51,976 nucleotides of DNA. It comes from JAJPXC01 sp964517875. GTDB lineage: Bacteria > Bacteroidota > Bacteroidia > Bacteroidales > Muribaculaceae. The position numbers and the translations under genes are program-made. Below are positions 7,732 through 14,927 of the stretch, one piece after another. The notes under the pieces were generated by a model. The model searched no databases. It was given only the letters and a program-made list of their open reading frames with translations, and was not told the DNA's origin. Where the stretch lies: assembly GCA_964517875.1 (NCBI GenBank), contig CAZFEU010000009.1, positions 1 to 51,976 on the forward strand. Direction: 5' to 3'. How positions within the stretch are numbered: position 1 is the stretch's first letter; each line of letters opens with the position of its first letter.

Positions 7732-8757
7732 TTAGCGATGGCATACCCATGCTCCGGGGTAGTTGCGGCCAAGCGAGCCGTTGGTGTTGTGGGCTTGTGC
7801 TTGTGCTATAGTGCGCCCGGTAGCCGCATATATGCGGTATTTGCCATCTTTTTCAAGGATTTGCAATGTTTTGTCGGATGCCCGACGGAGGTATGATTCG
7901 GCTTCGCCGCGTGTGGGTAGCGACGCTACAATCAGGCAGTAGGGGTCGTCGGCAAGCATGCGGCGTGTAGGCTGCTTTGTTACCGCTGCGGGTGTCTCGG
8001 GAGCAGGTGTTGCAGCTTGTTTAGCTATTTTAGCTTCGGTAGGTTGGTCATCATTGATGCTGACCGAGGATGTCGACTCGGGAGCTGGCTGCTCGGTGAT
8101 CTGAGCGGGCGCGGGAGGGGTGGCCGACTTCGGTGGGGTGATTGTTGACACGGGGTTGAGCGACGCCTGGTCGATGTCGTGGTCAACAGTGATGGGAGTG
8201 GTGAGCAGTATACCCATGCCCACGAGCAGAGCCACCGATGCGGCGATGCGCGTGGCCACTCTGATCCAGCGAGCCGGACGTATCGGGTCGGGTGAAAGCT
8301 CTCCGCGGATTATGGCGTCGCGGCGCACCGTCTCGAGCAGAGCAGGGGCTGCTACGGGACGCAGCAGGAAGCAGTCGGCACATGTCAGCGGGGAGTTGGC
8401 CGGGGTGAACAGGGGTGCCTGAGTGTCTCCCTGAAGCAGGAATGTGCCTACCTGATCTACCAGAAGGTGTCCTTGTGCCGCGAGGTCGGCGTGCATCCCC
8501 TTTACGGTGGTAGCGATAATTTCGTTGGCCTGGTCGTACGATATACCCTGGGCGCGAGCTATCGAGGCGGTGAGCAGTCCATCATTGTGGTTGAGCGACG
8601 GATTGAACGCCATGGTGCGGCTCGGGGGGTAGATGATGCCGGCGGCTGAGTCGATACGTGCTGGCTCATAGCTTGCTACAAACGCTCCCCAGCCGGGCAC
8701 GATCACGCAATCGTGGCGGCTTAGCAGGTAGGTGATATGCAGGTCTATGAGTTTCAC
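7732..8757 (-). CDS. HU-CCDC81-like and SPOR domain membrane protein
   Basis: 341 residues. The N-terminal 110 residues (LHITYLLSRHDCVIVPGWGAFV, then NHNDGLLTASIARAQGISYDQAN) match the pair of HU-like CCDC81 domains found in Bacteroidota. A transmembrane helix (about residues 171-190, ASVALLVGMGILLTTP) follows, then a Pro/Thr/Ala-rich periplasmic linker and a C-terminal SPOR domain (about 270-341: YCLIVASLPTRGEAESYLRRA). SPOR domains bind denuded septal peptidoglycan; the cytoplasmic HU-like part could bind DNA or protein. This layout suggests a link between chromosome or cytoplasm and the division site, but that is inference. The start is GTG at 8757, placed where transcription should begin. 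It is the first gene of the operon. Confidence 0.85.
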   Translation of the reverse strand: MKLIDLHITYLLSRHDCVIVPGWGAFVASYEPARIDSAAGIIYPPSRTMAFNPSLNHNDGLLTASIARAQGISYDQANEIIATTVKGMHADLAAQGHLLVDQVGTFLLQGDTQAPLFTPANSPLTCADCFLLRPVAAPALLETVRRDAIIRGELSPDPIRPARWIRVATRIAASVALLVGMGILLTTPITVDHDIDQASLNPVSTITPPKSATPPAPAQITEQPAPESTSSVSINDDQPTEAKIAKQAATPAPETPAAVTKQPTRRMLADDPYCLIVASLPTRGEAESYLRRASDKTLQILEKDGKYRIYAATGRTIAQAQAHNTNGSLGRNYPGAWVCHR

Positions 8758-8761
8758 GCTT

Positions 8762-8793
8762 CAAAGGTAGGCATTATTCGCGACACTCGCAAA
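8762..8793 (-). promoter_or_regulatory. Consensus promoter of the HU/SPOR-kdsC-maf operon
   Basis: On the minus strand TTTG (8793-8790), 20 nt and TACCTTTG (8769-8762) match the Bacteroidota consensus perfectly. Only four bases separate the box from the GTG start at 8757. Confidence 0.85.
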
Positions 8794-8814
8794 CTAAAAC
8801 ATTAGTACGGGGGA

Positions 8815-10680
8815 TTAGGTGAGGTCGGAGAGCTCGAGCCAGCGCAGTTCTTTTTCGTCGAGGAGGTCTTTGATTTGCTGAAAGCGGGTTGACATGGCGG
8901 CGAAGTCGTCGACTACCTCGCCCGATGAGAATGCAGCCTCAATTGATGTTTTTTCAGCGTTGAGCTGCTCGATTTCGGCGGTAAGGGTGTCGAATTCGCG
9001 CTGCTCTTTGTAGGTCATGCGTCGGGGGCGTTCGTTTTGGGGGCGTTTTGGGGCCGAGGCTTGCTGCTTGCTGCGCTCGGCGGCGGCCTGCTGACGGTCG
9101 TGTTCGGCTTGCCATTCGCGGTAGTCGGTGTAGGAACCGGGAAAATCTTTTACCACACCATCGCCTTGAAACACAAAGAGATGGTCGACAATCGAGTCGA
9201 GGAAAAAGCGGTCGTGGCTGATGACGATGACGCATCCGCGGAACGAGCGGAGGTAGTCTTCGAGTATGCCGAGGGTTACGATGTCGAGGTCGTTGGTCGG
9301 CTCGTCGAGTATCAGGAAATTGGGGGAGCGCATCAGCACGGCGGCGAGGTGCAGCCGGGCGCGCTCACCCCCTGAGAGGGTGTGGATGTATTTCTGCTGG
9401 TCGGCCGGGGTGAACAGGAAGTGGTTGAGAAACTGCATGGGTGAATAGCGCGTGTCGCCATTGATCACGATGTCCTCGGCTATGTCGGTGATAGCGTCGA
9501 TAACGCGTTGGTTGTCATTGAACTTTATCCCCTCTTGCGAGTAGTAGCCAAATTTCACGGTTTCACCGATGTCGAAGTGCCCGGCATCGGGCGATACCTC
9601 ACCTTGCAGCATCTTTATAAAGGTGGATTTGCCCACGCCGTTGGCTCCGATGATGCCCACCTTCTCGTAGCGGGCAAATGTGTAGTTGAAGTCGTCGAGC
9701 AGCACCTTGTCGCCATAACGCTTTGACACGCCTTGGGCTACGAATATCTTGGAGCCGATGTAGGATGACTTCACGTTGAGCTCTACATTTTTCTCGTCGA
9801 GGCGCACCTGCGACCGCTGCTTAAGGTCGTGGAATGCATCGATGCGGTATTTAGCCTTTCCGGCGCGGGCCTGGGGCTGACGGTTCATCCAGTCTTGCTC
9901 TTTGCGCAGGGTGTTTTTCACGCGGGCGAGCTCGGCCGACATCGCCTCGATGCGCTCGGCTCGGCGGCGCAGATAGTAGTCGTAGTTGCCGTCGTATTTA
10001 TATATGTGCTCGCGGTCGATCTCGATTATGGAGTTGCACACGCGGTCGAGGAAATATCGGTCGTGAGTGACCATCAGGATCGTGGAGCGGGAACGGGCCA
10101 GCCAGTTCTCGAGCCATTCCACGGTGGCGATGTCGAGGTGGTTGGTGGGCTCGTCGAGGATTATGAGCTGAGGCTCTGACAGTATGAGCCGAGCCAGGGC
10201 CACACGTTTGCGCTGTCCGCCCGACAATTGGGCGATGTGCTGCGACAAGTCGGTGATTTGCAGCTGGGTGAGCAGCTGCCGCAGTGAATCTTGGTAGGTC
10301 CAGGCATGAGATTCGTCCATCGCATGGGTTGCGGCAGCTATAGCGTCGTCGTTGCCGCTTTCCATGGCTTCCATATATAGCTTGACGGCGCGAGTCACGG
10401 GGGTATCGTCGAGCAGGCAGGCTTCGAGCACCGTGGAGTCGTCGGGCAGGTAGGGAATTTGCTCAAGGAAGCCCACGCGCAGGTCGCGGTGGAAGGTGAT
10501 CGTGCCGCTGTCGGGAGCTTCAACGCCGGCGAGGCAGCGCAGCATCGTGGTTTTGCCGGTTCCGTTTTTGGCGATAAGTCCTATCTTGTCACCCTCGTTG
10601 ATGCCGAAGGTTACGTCTTGAAACAGTATGCGGTCGCCGACGCTTTTGGTGAGTTGCTCAACTTGCAGATAGCATGCCAT
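8815..10680 (-). CDS. ABC-F family ATPase, Uup-like
   Basis: 621 residues with two ABC ATPase domains and no membrane segments, as in ABC-F translation or ribosome-associated factors. Domain 1: Walker A GLIAKNGTGKTT (about residues 34-45), signature LSGGQRKRVALARL, Walker B LIILDEPTNHLD. An inter-domain charged linker follows (ABC_tran_Xtn, with MNRQPQARAGKAKYRIDAF). Domain 2: GIIGANGVGKST, LSGGERARLHLAAVL, FLILDEPTNDLD and an SHDRFFLD H-loop. The last 70 residues are a coiled coil (MTYKEQREFDTLTAEIEQLN onward) of the Uup C-terminal type, a DNA- or ribosome-binding arm. It may instead be an antibiotic-resistance ABC-F; the Uup tail makes this less likely. The start MACYLQVEQL at 10680 is 17 nt after the upstream gene. 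Confidence 0.92.
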   Translation of the reverse strand: MACYLQVEQLTKSVGDRILFQDVTFGINEGDKIGLIAKNGTGKTTMLRCLAGVEAPDSGTITFHRDLRVGFLEQIPYLPDDSTVLEACLLDDTPVTRAVKLYMEAMESGNDDAIAAATHAMDESHAWTYQDSLRQLLTQLQITDLSQHIAQLSGGQRKRVALARLILSEPQLIILDEPTNHLDIATVEWLENWLARSRSTILMVTHDRYFLDRVCNSIIEIDREHIYKYDGNYDYYLRRRAERIEAMSAELARVKNTLRKEQDWMNRQPQARAGKAKYRIDAFHDLKQRSQVRLDEKNVELNVKSSYIGSKIFVAQGVSKRYGDKVLLDDFNYTFARYEKVGIIGANGVGKSTFIKMLQGEVSPDAGHFDIGETVKFGYYSQEGIKFNDNQRVIDAITDIAEDIVINGDTRYSPMQFLNHFLFTPADQQKYIHTLSGGERARLHLAAVLMRSPNFLILDEPTNDLDIVTLGILEDYLRSFRGCVIVISHDRFFLDSIVDHLFVFQGDGVVKDFPGSYTDYREWQAEHDRQQAAAERSKQQASAPKRPQNERPRRMTYKEQREFDTLTAEIEQLNAEKTSIEAAFSSGEVVDDFAAMSTRFQQIKDLLDEKELRWLELSDLT

Positions 10681-10697
10681 GACAGTTGTTCTATTTG

Positions 10698-11252
10698 TTA
10701 TTCCATGAAAAATGCAGCTTCCTCGATGATCTGGCGGCAAAGTGTAGCTGTCAGTGGGTCGTGACGATCGGCCTCGTGCCTGGCGCGCTCCACAATCACA
10801 TCAAACTGCTGGGGAAACCGGTTGAGCATCAGGCGCAAAGCTGCGTATCGGTTGATGGCCTCAGGGGCGCGCCACAGCTCGTCGGCGATGTCAAAGCAGT
10901 AGTCGAGTCGGCGCAATAGTTTGTGGCACAGCACATCCACCACCTCCGGTGTGTCGGCAGTGAGAGCCCAGCGCATAGCCGTGGCGGGTTGCATGGCGTT
11001 GGCGGGATAAATCATGGGTGCGATGAGCATACTCTCGCGGGTGGTGCGGTTGGCCCACAGTTGCTCGGCCAGCGACACTGATTGGGGCGTATCGGCGGCA
11101 ATTTCAGTGAGCTGTGGCAAATTCAGACCGAAGATTATACGGTAGGGCGCACCGGCGCGGCGCAACTGTTCGGCAAGTGCGCCATTGCGCATTGCAAAAA
11201 ATCGACGTTTGAGCCGCTGCATATCATTGAATTGGGTATTTTCCTTCTCCAT
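10698..11252 (-). CDS. HEAT-repeat, AlkD-like alpha-helical protein
   Basis: 184 residues, almost entirely helical. Seen: RNGALAEQLRRAGAPYRIIFGLNLPQLTEIA, then LAEQLWANRTTRESMLIAPMIYP, and repeated helical pairs resembling the HEAT-like fold of DNA-alkylation-repair (AlkD/AlkC) proteins. The R-x-S-M-L-I-A-P-M motif is typical of the Bacteroidales members, which are annotated by fold; glycosylase activity has not been shown and active-site residues cannot be confirmed here. The start is the ATG at 11252, because a longer TTG start would fall inside the -7 box. The 5' leader is predicted to be only about 5 nt. It is co-transcribed with the ABC-F gene 17 nt downstream. Confidence 0.7.
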   Translation of the reverse strand: MEKENTQFNDMQRLKRRFFAMRNGALAEQLRRAGAPYRIIFGLNLPQLTEIAADTPQSVSLAEQLWANRTTRESMLIAPMIYPANAMQPATAMRWALTADTPEVVDVLCHKLLRRLDYCFDIADELWRAPEAINRYAALRLMLNRFPQQFDVIVERARHEADRHDPLTATLCRQIIEEAAFFME

Positions 11253-11261
11253 AAGCGATGA

Positions 11262-11292
11262 CAAAGATAGTGATTTTCACGCCAACTCCCAA
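11262..11292 (-). promoter_or_regulatory. Promoter of the HEAT-like/ABC-F operon
   Basis: On the minus strand TTG (11292-11290), 20 nt, then a perfect -7 box TATCTTTG (11269-11262), 10 nt before the ATG. Confidence 0.75.
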
Positions 11293-11491
11293 TGTTGTGA
11301 AAGGGCGAACTGCCGCAACTGCATCAAAATGTGTGTAGGTACAACGCAAATAAACCACCCTGCAGGGATATGTCCCCCAACCGTTATGCCACTTGTCATT
11401 CCATCCCGGTGTTGAATATAGATAGATGATATTTTGATGGTTGCCCTGTAATTATTTGAACGTAATATGTAACATTTCAAAAAAAAATATT

Positions 11492-11499
11492 TACCTTTG
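11492..11499 (+). promoter_or_regulatory. -7 box driving the structured leader RNA
   Basis: TACCTTTG matches the -7 consensus exactly and is followed by about 425 nt with no convincing gene before the lipoprotein ATG at 11924. No good -33 TTTG lies at 19-21 nt; TATG at 11466-11469 is the nearest weak match. Confidence 0.6.
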
Positions 11500-11503
11500 C
11501 CGA

Positions 11504-11923
11504 GCAGACCAAAAACGCAGAAGCCCTGCCTTGGGTTGAGCGGGAGGGTCGGCAGACATAGTTAATTAGCGTTTACTTTGCGCTCTTTCTTGACTCGTTG
11601 AAATCTGGAAAATTTCTTTGGTATAGTCGGGAATGCGGCAAATAGTAGATGCCTTGTGGATATGTATATTCCATTGACTGCTGACGCGAGAGCGCAGGCA
11701 ATTGATGTCAATTCACATATTCTGCGTGAGGCTTCTGCAAGTTTGCTCGTTCAACTATACCGGGCAATTCCAGAGCCTCAACGAGTGGAACGAGCAACGA
11801 GTTGGCTCTCACGCAATTCTTTTTTTATCGATTTTACCATTAGGAGAGCGATGGAATATCCGAAGGTGGAACGGAGCGACATTGTTCGGATATAATTTAA
11901 CTAATTGCTCCACACTCACAACA
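11504..11923 (+). ncRNA. Long structured leader or non-coding RNA
   Basis: About 420 nt between a consensus -7 box and the lipoprotein gene at 11924. Several perfect complementary segments are visible: TTGCTCGTTC (11743-11752) with GAACGAGCAA (11788-11797); ATATCCGAA (11856-11864) with TTCGGATAT (11885-11893); ACTCGTTG (11593-11600) with CAACGAGT at 11779-11786 or, as an alternative partner, 11795-11802; and CTGCC/GGCAG near 11526-11555. The alternative pairings resemble a switching RNA. Two overlapping frames could be read (79 codons from 11656, and one in frame with the lipoprotein from 11702), but neither has convincing protein features. The base composition is lower in G+C than its neighbours. 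It may be a cis-regulatory leader, an independent ncRNA, or a repeated element; I know no family name for it. Confidence 0.5.
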
Positions 11924-12379
11924 ATGGTAAAAAAATTAACTCGTTTCCCTCTGTACATTATTATGTGCATGATTTTTTCAGTTTTTGTCACCTCGTGCGG
12001 CGATGACGACAAAGACAAAGATGAACCTACACCACCGACCCCCTCGAGCCCTATAGTAGGCACGTGGGTAGCCCAAAACAGCAGCGGGGATTATTATGAC
12101 AACTATACATTGGTTTTCTCGGATGATAATACCGGCTATATTCGTAATGACTTTGGCACAAGGACTACAGTGTCTAAGCAGATGAATTTTAACTGGTCGC
12201 TGACTCTCACAAGCTCAGGTCAATACCTGCTTTCTGTGATATACCAATCGGGCGACCGTGATATCGACGGCCCCTTCTCGGGAGGTTACGCCCAGTACAA
12301 CAGCACGGTGACGATTGCGGGCACCACGCTCTCTATTCTGACCGGCAATAATACCGTAATGCTTTTTACTCGTAGATAA
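11924..12379 (+). CDS. Lipocalin-like lipoprotein
   Basis: 151 residues. The signal peptide ends in the lipobox VTSC at residues 22-25, followed by an acidic Lys/Asp linker (GDDDKDKDEPT) that in this phylum often directs lipoproteins to the cell surface. The rest begins with IVGTWVAQNSSGDYYD, a pattern seen at the start of small lipocalin-like beta-barrels (VGxW), and continues as alternating beta strands. The start MVKKLTRF at 11924 is chosen over an in-frame upstream start because it gives a proper signal peptide. It follows the long structured leader and is separated from a second, similar lipoprotein by a terminator hairpin. The function is unknown; surface location is inference. Confidence 0.75.
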   Translation: MVKKLTRFPLYIIMCMIFSVFVTSCGDDDKDKDEPTPPTPSSPIVGTWVAQNSSGDYYDNYTLVFSDDNTGYIRNDFGTRTTVSKQMNFNWSLTLTSSGQYLLSVIYQSGDRDIDGPFSGGYAQYNSTVTIAGTTLSILTGNNTVMLFTRR

Positions 12380-12407
12380 TATCGCGAGAAATACTAATGC
12401 CAATTTC

Positions 12408-12446
12408 GAGAGGTATGGTTAACGTAAAACTATACCTCTCATTTTT
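12408..12446 (+). terminator. Terminator between the two lipoprotein genes
   Basis: GAGAGGTATGGTT pairs with AACTATACCTCTC (13 bp with one G-U), followed by ATTTTT. Confidence 0.8.
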
Positions 12447-12460
12447 CAAAAACTAAGAAT

Positions 12461-12874
12461 ATGAAGAAAATAGTTTTCTATTTCCTAATATGCGTATTTT
12501 CAGTCGCATTAGTGGGTTGTGAAACACACGATGAAGAACCTACTCCCGAACCTAATCCCATAACAAAGCCTACTACATCACAACAAAAGATCGTAGGGAG
12601 GTGGTTGTGTTATAAAGATGCCTATGGTGATCCATGGGAAAAACCTTTGTTGTATTGTTTTGACTCAGACGGAACGGGCTTCGAATGGTTCCAGGATGAG
12701 CCGTATTCCGATCGATGGATTTTTTCTTATTACATTACCGAATCTGAGTTGTGCTTGTTTGATGAATGGGATGCACATAGACTTAGCTATACATTCTCAG
12801 ATGATGGAAACACACTGACCATCTATGGTATGGATGATAATGACATGAGGGTGTTGCGACTCTCTAAGCAATAA
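12461..12874 (+). CDS. Lipocalin-like lipoprotein, second copy
   Basis: 137 residues. The lipobox is VGC at residues 18-20, followed by an acidic and Pro-rich linker (THDEEPTPEPNP), then KIVGRWLCYKDAYGD, again the VGxW opening of small lipocalin-like beta-barrels, and strands with DSDGTGFEW and FSDDGNTLTIYG. It is similar in plan but divergent in sequence from the 11924 lipoprotein, so the pair may be an old duplication. It starts 14 nt after a terminator; it either has its own promoter or depends on read-through. Many Bacteroidales encode such lipoproteins in multiple copies, and their ligand is unknown. Confidence 0.72.
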   Translation: MKKIVFYFLICVFSVALVGCETHDEEPTPEPNPITKPTTSQQKIVGRWLCYKDAYGDPWEKPLLYCFDSDGTGFEWFQDEPYSDRWIFSYYITESELCLFDEWDAHRLSYTFSDDGNTLTIYGMDDNDMRVLRLSKQ

Positions 12875-12978
12875 GGTCAGCACTACGCCAACTTATCCCC
12901 TCCCCGAAGGACTGCAATATCCGGCTTTCGGGGGGGCAACAGTTGTTGAGAGATGTTGTAATGTCTATATCATCTATG

Positions 12979-12986
12979 TATTTTTG
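12979..12986 (+). promoter_or_regulatory. -7 box of the outer-membrane beta-barrel gene
   Basis: TATTTTTG fits TAnnTTTG. It shows that the GTG at 12989, only 3 nt further, cannot be the start and supports ATG 13013. Confidence 0.6.
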
Positions 12987-13012
12987 CTGTGAAACTCAGA
13001 AAAATATCACTT

Positions 13013-13552
13013 ATGCTTAAAACGAAAAAAACACTGCTGGTGCTTGTTGCGTTATTTGTGTCGGTTAAGGCTCACGCTCAAACGCCAATTGTACAACGAT
13101 TGGAGGTTGAGATACGTGGCGGCCTGTCAACTCCGCTTGGCCAATATGACTCACGCATAGCTCCAATTAGTGTTACTTATGGTCTGGAAGTTCGGTATAA
13201 TTTTGAAGGTTCGCCGTGGGATTGCGGCCTGATGTTTGATAAAGCAATAGGATTTAAGAGGAAGGAACTACCCGATGGTGGGTTTAATTATTTAAGTATC
13301 AGTAATCACTTTTTGGCTTTCGCGGGCTGTGGGGATTACAATATGAGGCAAGGCAAGAGGGTAAATCCGTTTGTTGGAGCAGCGCTCGGCGTAGTTACAA
13401 CTGGCACATCGATGCTTTTCGCCCCTCGAATAGGTGTGGAGTTTTTTCGCCACTTGCGCCTCATGGCTCAGTTTAATGTGTGCGGCAAGGCGCATAATAA
13501 TTTGGGTATCACCATAGGTTTGGTGGTAGGAGGTCGCCCAAAGAAACGGTAA
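13013..13552 (+). CDS. Small outer-membrane beta-barrel protein
   Basis: 179 residues from ATG 13013. A signal peptide (residues 1-23, ending KAHAQ) is followed by alternating hydrophobic strands: VEIRGGLSTPLGQYD, TYGLEVRYNF, NPFVGAALGVVTTG, APRIGVEFFRHLRLMAQFN and a last strand NLGITIGLVVGG. This is the layout of an 8-strand OmpA/OmpW-like barrel (outer-membrane protein beta-barrel family). It has its own promoter and follows the two lipoproteins in the same orientation, so they may form a surface-exposed accessory set. No substrate can be inferred. It ends in a basic KKR tail instead of an aromatic residue. Confidence 0.75.
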   Translation: MLKTKKTLLVLVALFVSVKAHAQTPIVQRLEVEIRGGLSTPLGQYDSRIAPISVTYGLEVRYNFEGSPWDCGLMFDKAIGFKRKELPDGGFNYLSISNHFLAFAGCGDYNMRQGKRVNPFVGAALGVVTTGTSMLFAPRIGVEFFRHLRLMAQFNVCGKAHNNLGITIGLVVGGRPKKR

Positions 13553-13643
13553 TAAACATATCTGTAATAGCTTGCAAATTTGGTAAGTTATGGCTCGCAC
13601 GGAGTTGCAACTATGCGGTGGGGATGATGTTTTGAGGGGGAAT

Positions 13644-13674
13644 TTCGATGTGTGGGGGAAAATAGCTATCTTCG
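13644..13674 (+). promoter_or_regulatory. Promoter of the aminotransferase gene
   Basis: TTCG (13644-13647), 19 nt, then TATCTTCG (13667-13674), 21 nt before the ATG. Confidence 0.6.
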
Positions 13675-13695
13675 CGGTAGTAATAGTGATATTTT

Positions 13696-14892
13696 ATGGT
13701 ACAGATTTCCACTCGAGTCAACTCGCTGGCGCAATCGGCCACTTTGGCAATGTCGCAAAAAAGTGCCGAGCTCAAGGCCCAAGGTGTTGATGTAATAAAT
13801 ATGTCGGTGGGTGAGCCCGATTTTCCCACTCCCCAATTCATCAAGGATGCGGCAAAACTCGCTATCGATGAAAACTATACACGCTACACTCCGGTGTCCG
13901 GATATATGTCGCTGCGTGAAGCTGTGGCCCGAAAGCTCAAAAATGAGAATGGCCTGGACTACGCACCCGAGCAGATAGTAGTATCGGGAGGTGCCAAGCA
14001 AGCGCTGTGCAACACGGTGCTGTCGGTGGTAAATCCGGGTGATGAGGTGATAGTGCCCACCCCGGCCTGGGTGAGCTATGTGGAGATGGTGAAGCTGGCC
14101 GAAGGGGTGACTGTAGAGGTGTCTGCTTCAATTGAGCAAGATTTCAAGATCACACCGCAACAGCTCGAAGATGCGTTGACTGAGCGCACAAGGCTTATAA
14201 TACTTTGTTCGCCATCCAATCCGTCGGGCGCGGTGTACAGCCGCACTGAGCTACAGGCATTGGTGGATGTGCTGGCCAAGTACCCCGATGTAGTGGTGCT
14301 GGCCGACGAAATATATGAGCACATCAACTTCACGGGCTCATTCACATCGCTGGCCTCGTTCCCCGAAATTGCCGACCGCACGGTGGTAATCAATGGTGTG
14401 TCAAAGGCTTATGCCATGACCGGGTGGCGCATAGGATACCTGGCCGCACCGCTGGCCATAGCTAAAGCCACTACCAAGCTACAAGGACAGATGACCTCAA
14501 ACGCATCGTCAATAGCCCAAAAGGCTGCTGAGGCCGCCTACAACGGCCCGCAGGAGTGCGTGGCTCAGATGTGCGAAGCCTTTGAACGTCGCCGCGACCT
14601 GATAGTGGCGCTTGCGTCCAACATACCCGGCTGGAAGGTGAATCGCCCTGACGGAGCTTTCTATCTGCTCCCCGACGTAAGCCAGCTCTTAGGCTGTATG
14701 GCACCCGACGGCACACGCATAGCCACATCGGGCGACTATGCCATGTACCTGCTCCGCGAGGCCCATGTGGCCACAGTGGACGGCGCGGCTTTCTGCGCAC
14801 CCGGATATATCAGACTCAGCTATGCCACATCGGACGACAATATCCGTGAGGCTCTGCGCCGCATAGCTGAGGCTACAGCCCGACTCGTTTAA
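13696..14892 (+). CDS. Aspartate aminotransferase, class I/II PLP-dependent
   Basis: 398 residues, fold-type I PLP enzyme of the Ib aspartate aminotransferase group. Seen: VINMSVGEPDFPTP near the N-terminus, YTPVSGYMSLREAVA, SGGAKQALCNT (PLP phosphate contact), CSPSNPSGAVYS (the SNPTG-type Asn that contacts PLP), VVLADEIYEHI (Asp on the pyridine N), and GVSKAYAMTGWRIGY with the Schiff-base lysine K237. The C-terminal IRLSYATSDDNIREAL contains the substrate carboxylate Arg. It transfers amino groups between aspartate and 2-oxoglutarate; related enzymes accept prephenate or aromatic acids. tyrS follows 35 nt later and may be co-transcribed. Confidence 0.93.
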   Translation: MVQISTRVNSLAQSATLAMSQKSAELKAQGVDVINMSVGEPDFPTPQFIKDAAKLAIDENYTRYTPVSGYMSLREAVARKLKNENGLDYAPEQIVVSGGAKQALCNTVLSVVNPGDEVIVPTPAWVSYVEMVKLAEGVTVEVSASIEQDFKITPQQLEDALTERTRLIILCSPSNPSGAVYSRTELQALVDVLAKYPDVVVLADEIYEHINFTGSFTSLASFPEIADRTVVINGVSKAYAMTGWRIGYLAAPLAIAKATTKLQGQMTSNASSIAQKAAEAAYNGPQECVAQMCEAFERRRDLIVALASNIPGWKVNRPDGAFYLLPDVSQLLGCMAPDGTRIATSGDYAMYLLREAHVATVDGAAFCAPGYIRLSYATSDDNIREALRRIAEATARLV

Positions 14893-14927
14893 CCCGCATT
14901 AGATAACATATACAATTACTTCAAGAT

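Noticed and set aside
7724..7750. Longer N-terminus of the nitroreductase
   Set aside because: It would overlap the upstream gene; the family normally begins close to the RRSIRRY motif, favouring 7723.
8954..9235. 93-codon minus-strand frame rich in Arg and Pro
   Set aside because: It is an alternative frame within the ABC-F gene.
11656..11895. 79-codon open frame inside the structured leader (MDMYIPLTADARAQAID...)
   Set aside because: It has no signal peptide or known domain, its end coincides with the 9-bp hairpin at 11856-11893, and another frame overlaps it. RNA structure explains the region better, though a conserved peptide cannot be excluded.
12889..12950. GC-rich inverted repeat CCCCGAA...TTCGGGG as a terminator after the second lipoprotein
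   Set aside because: It has a 17-nt loop and no T-run after the stem, so the evidence is too weak.
13590..13790. 66-codon frame with a hydrophobic segment before the aminotransferase
   Set aside because: It contains the aminotransferase promoter (13644-13674) and overlaps its first codons.
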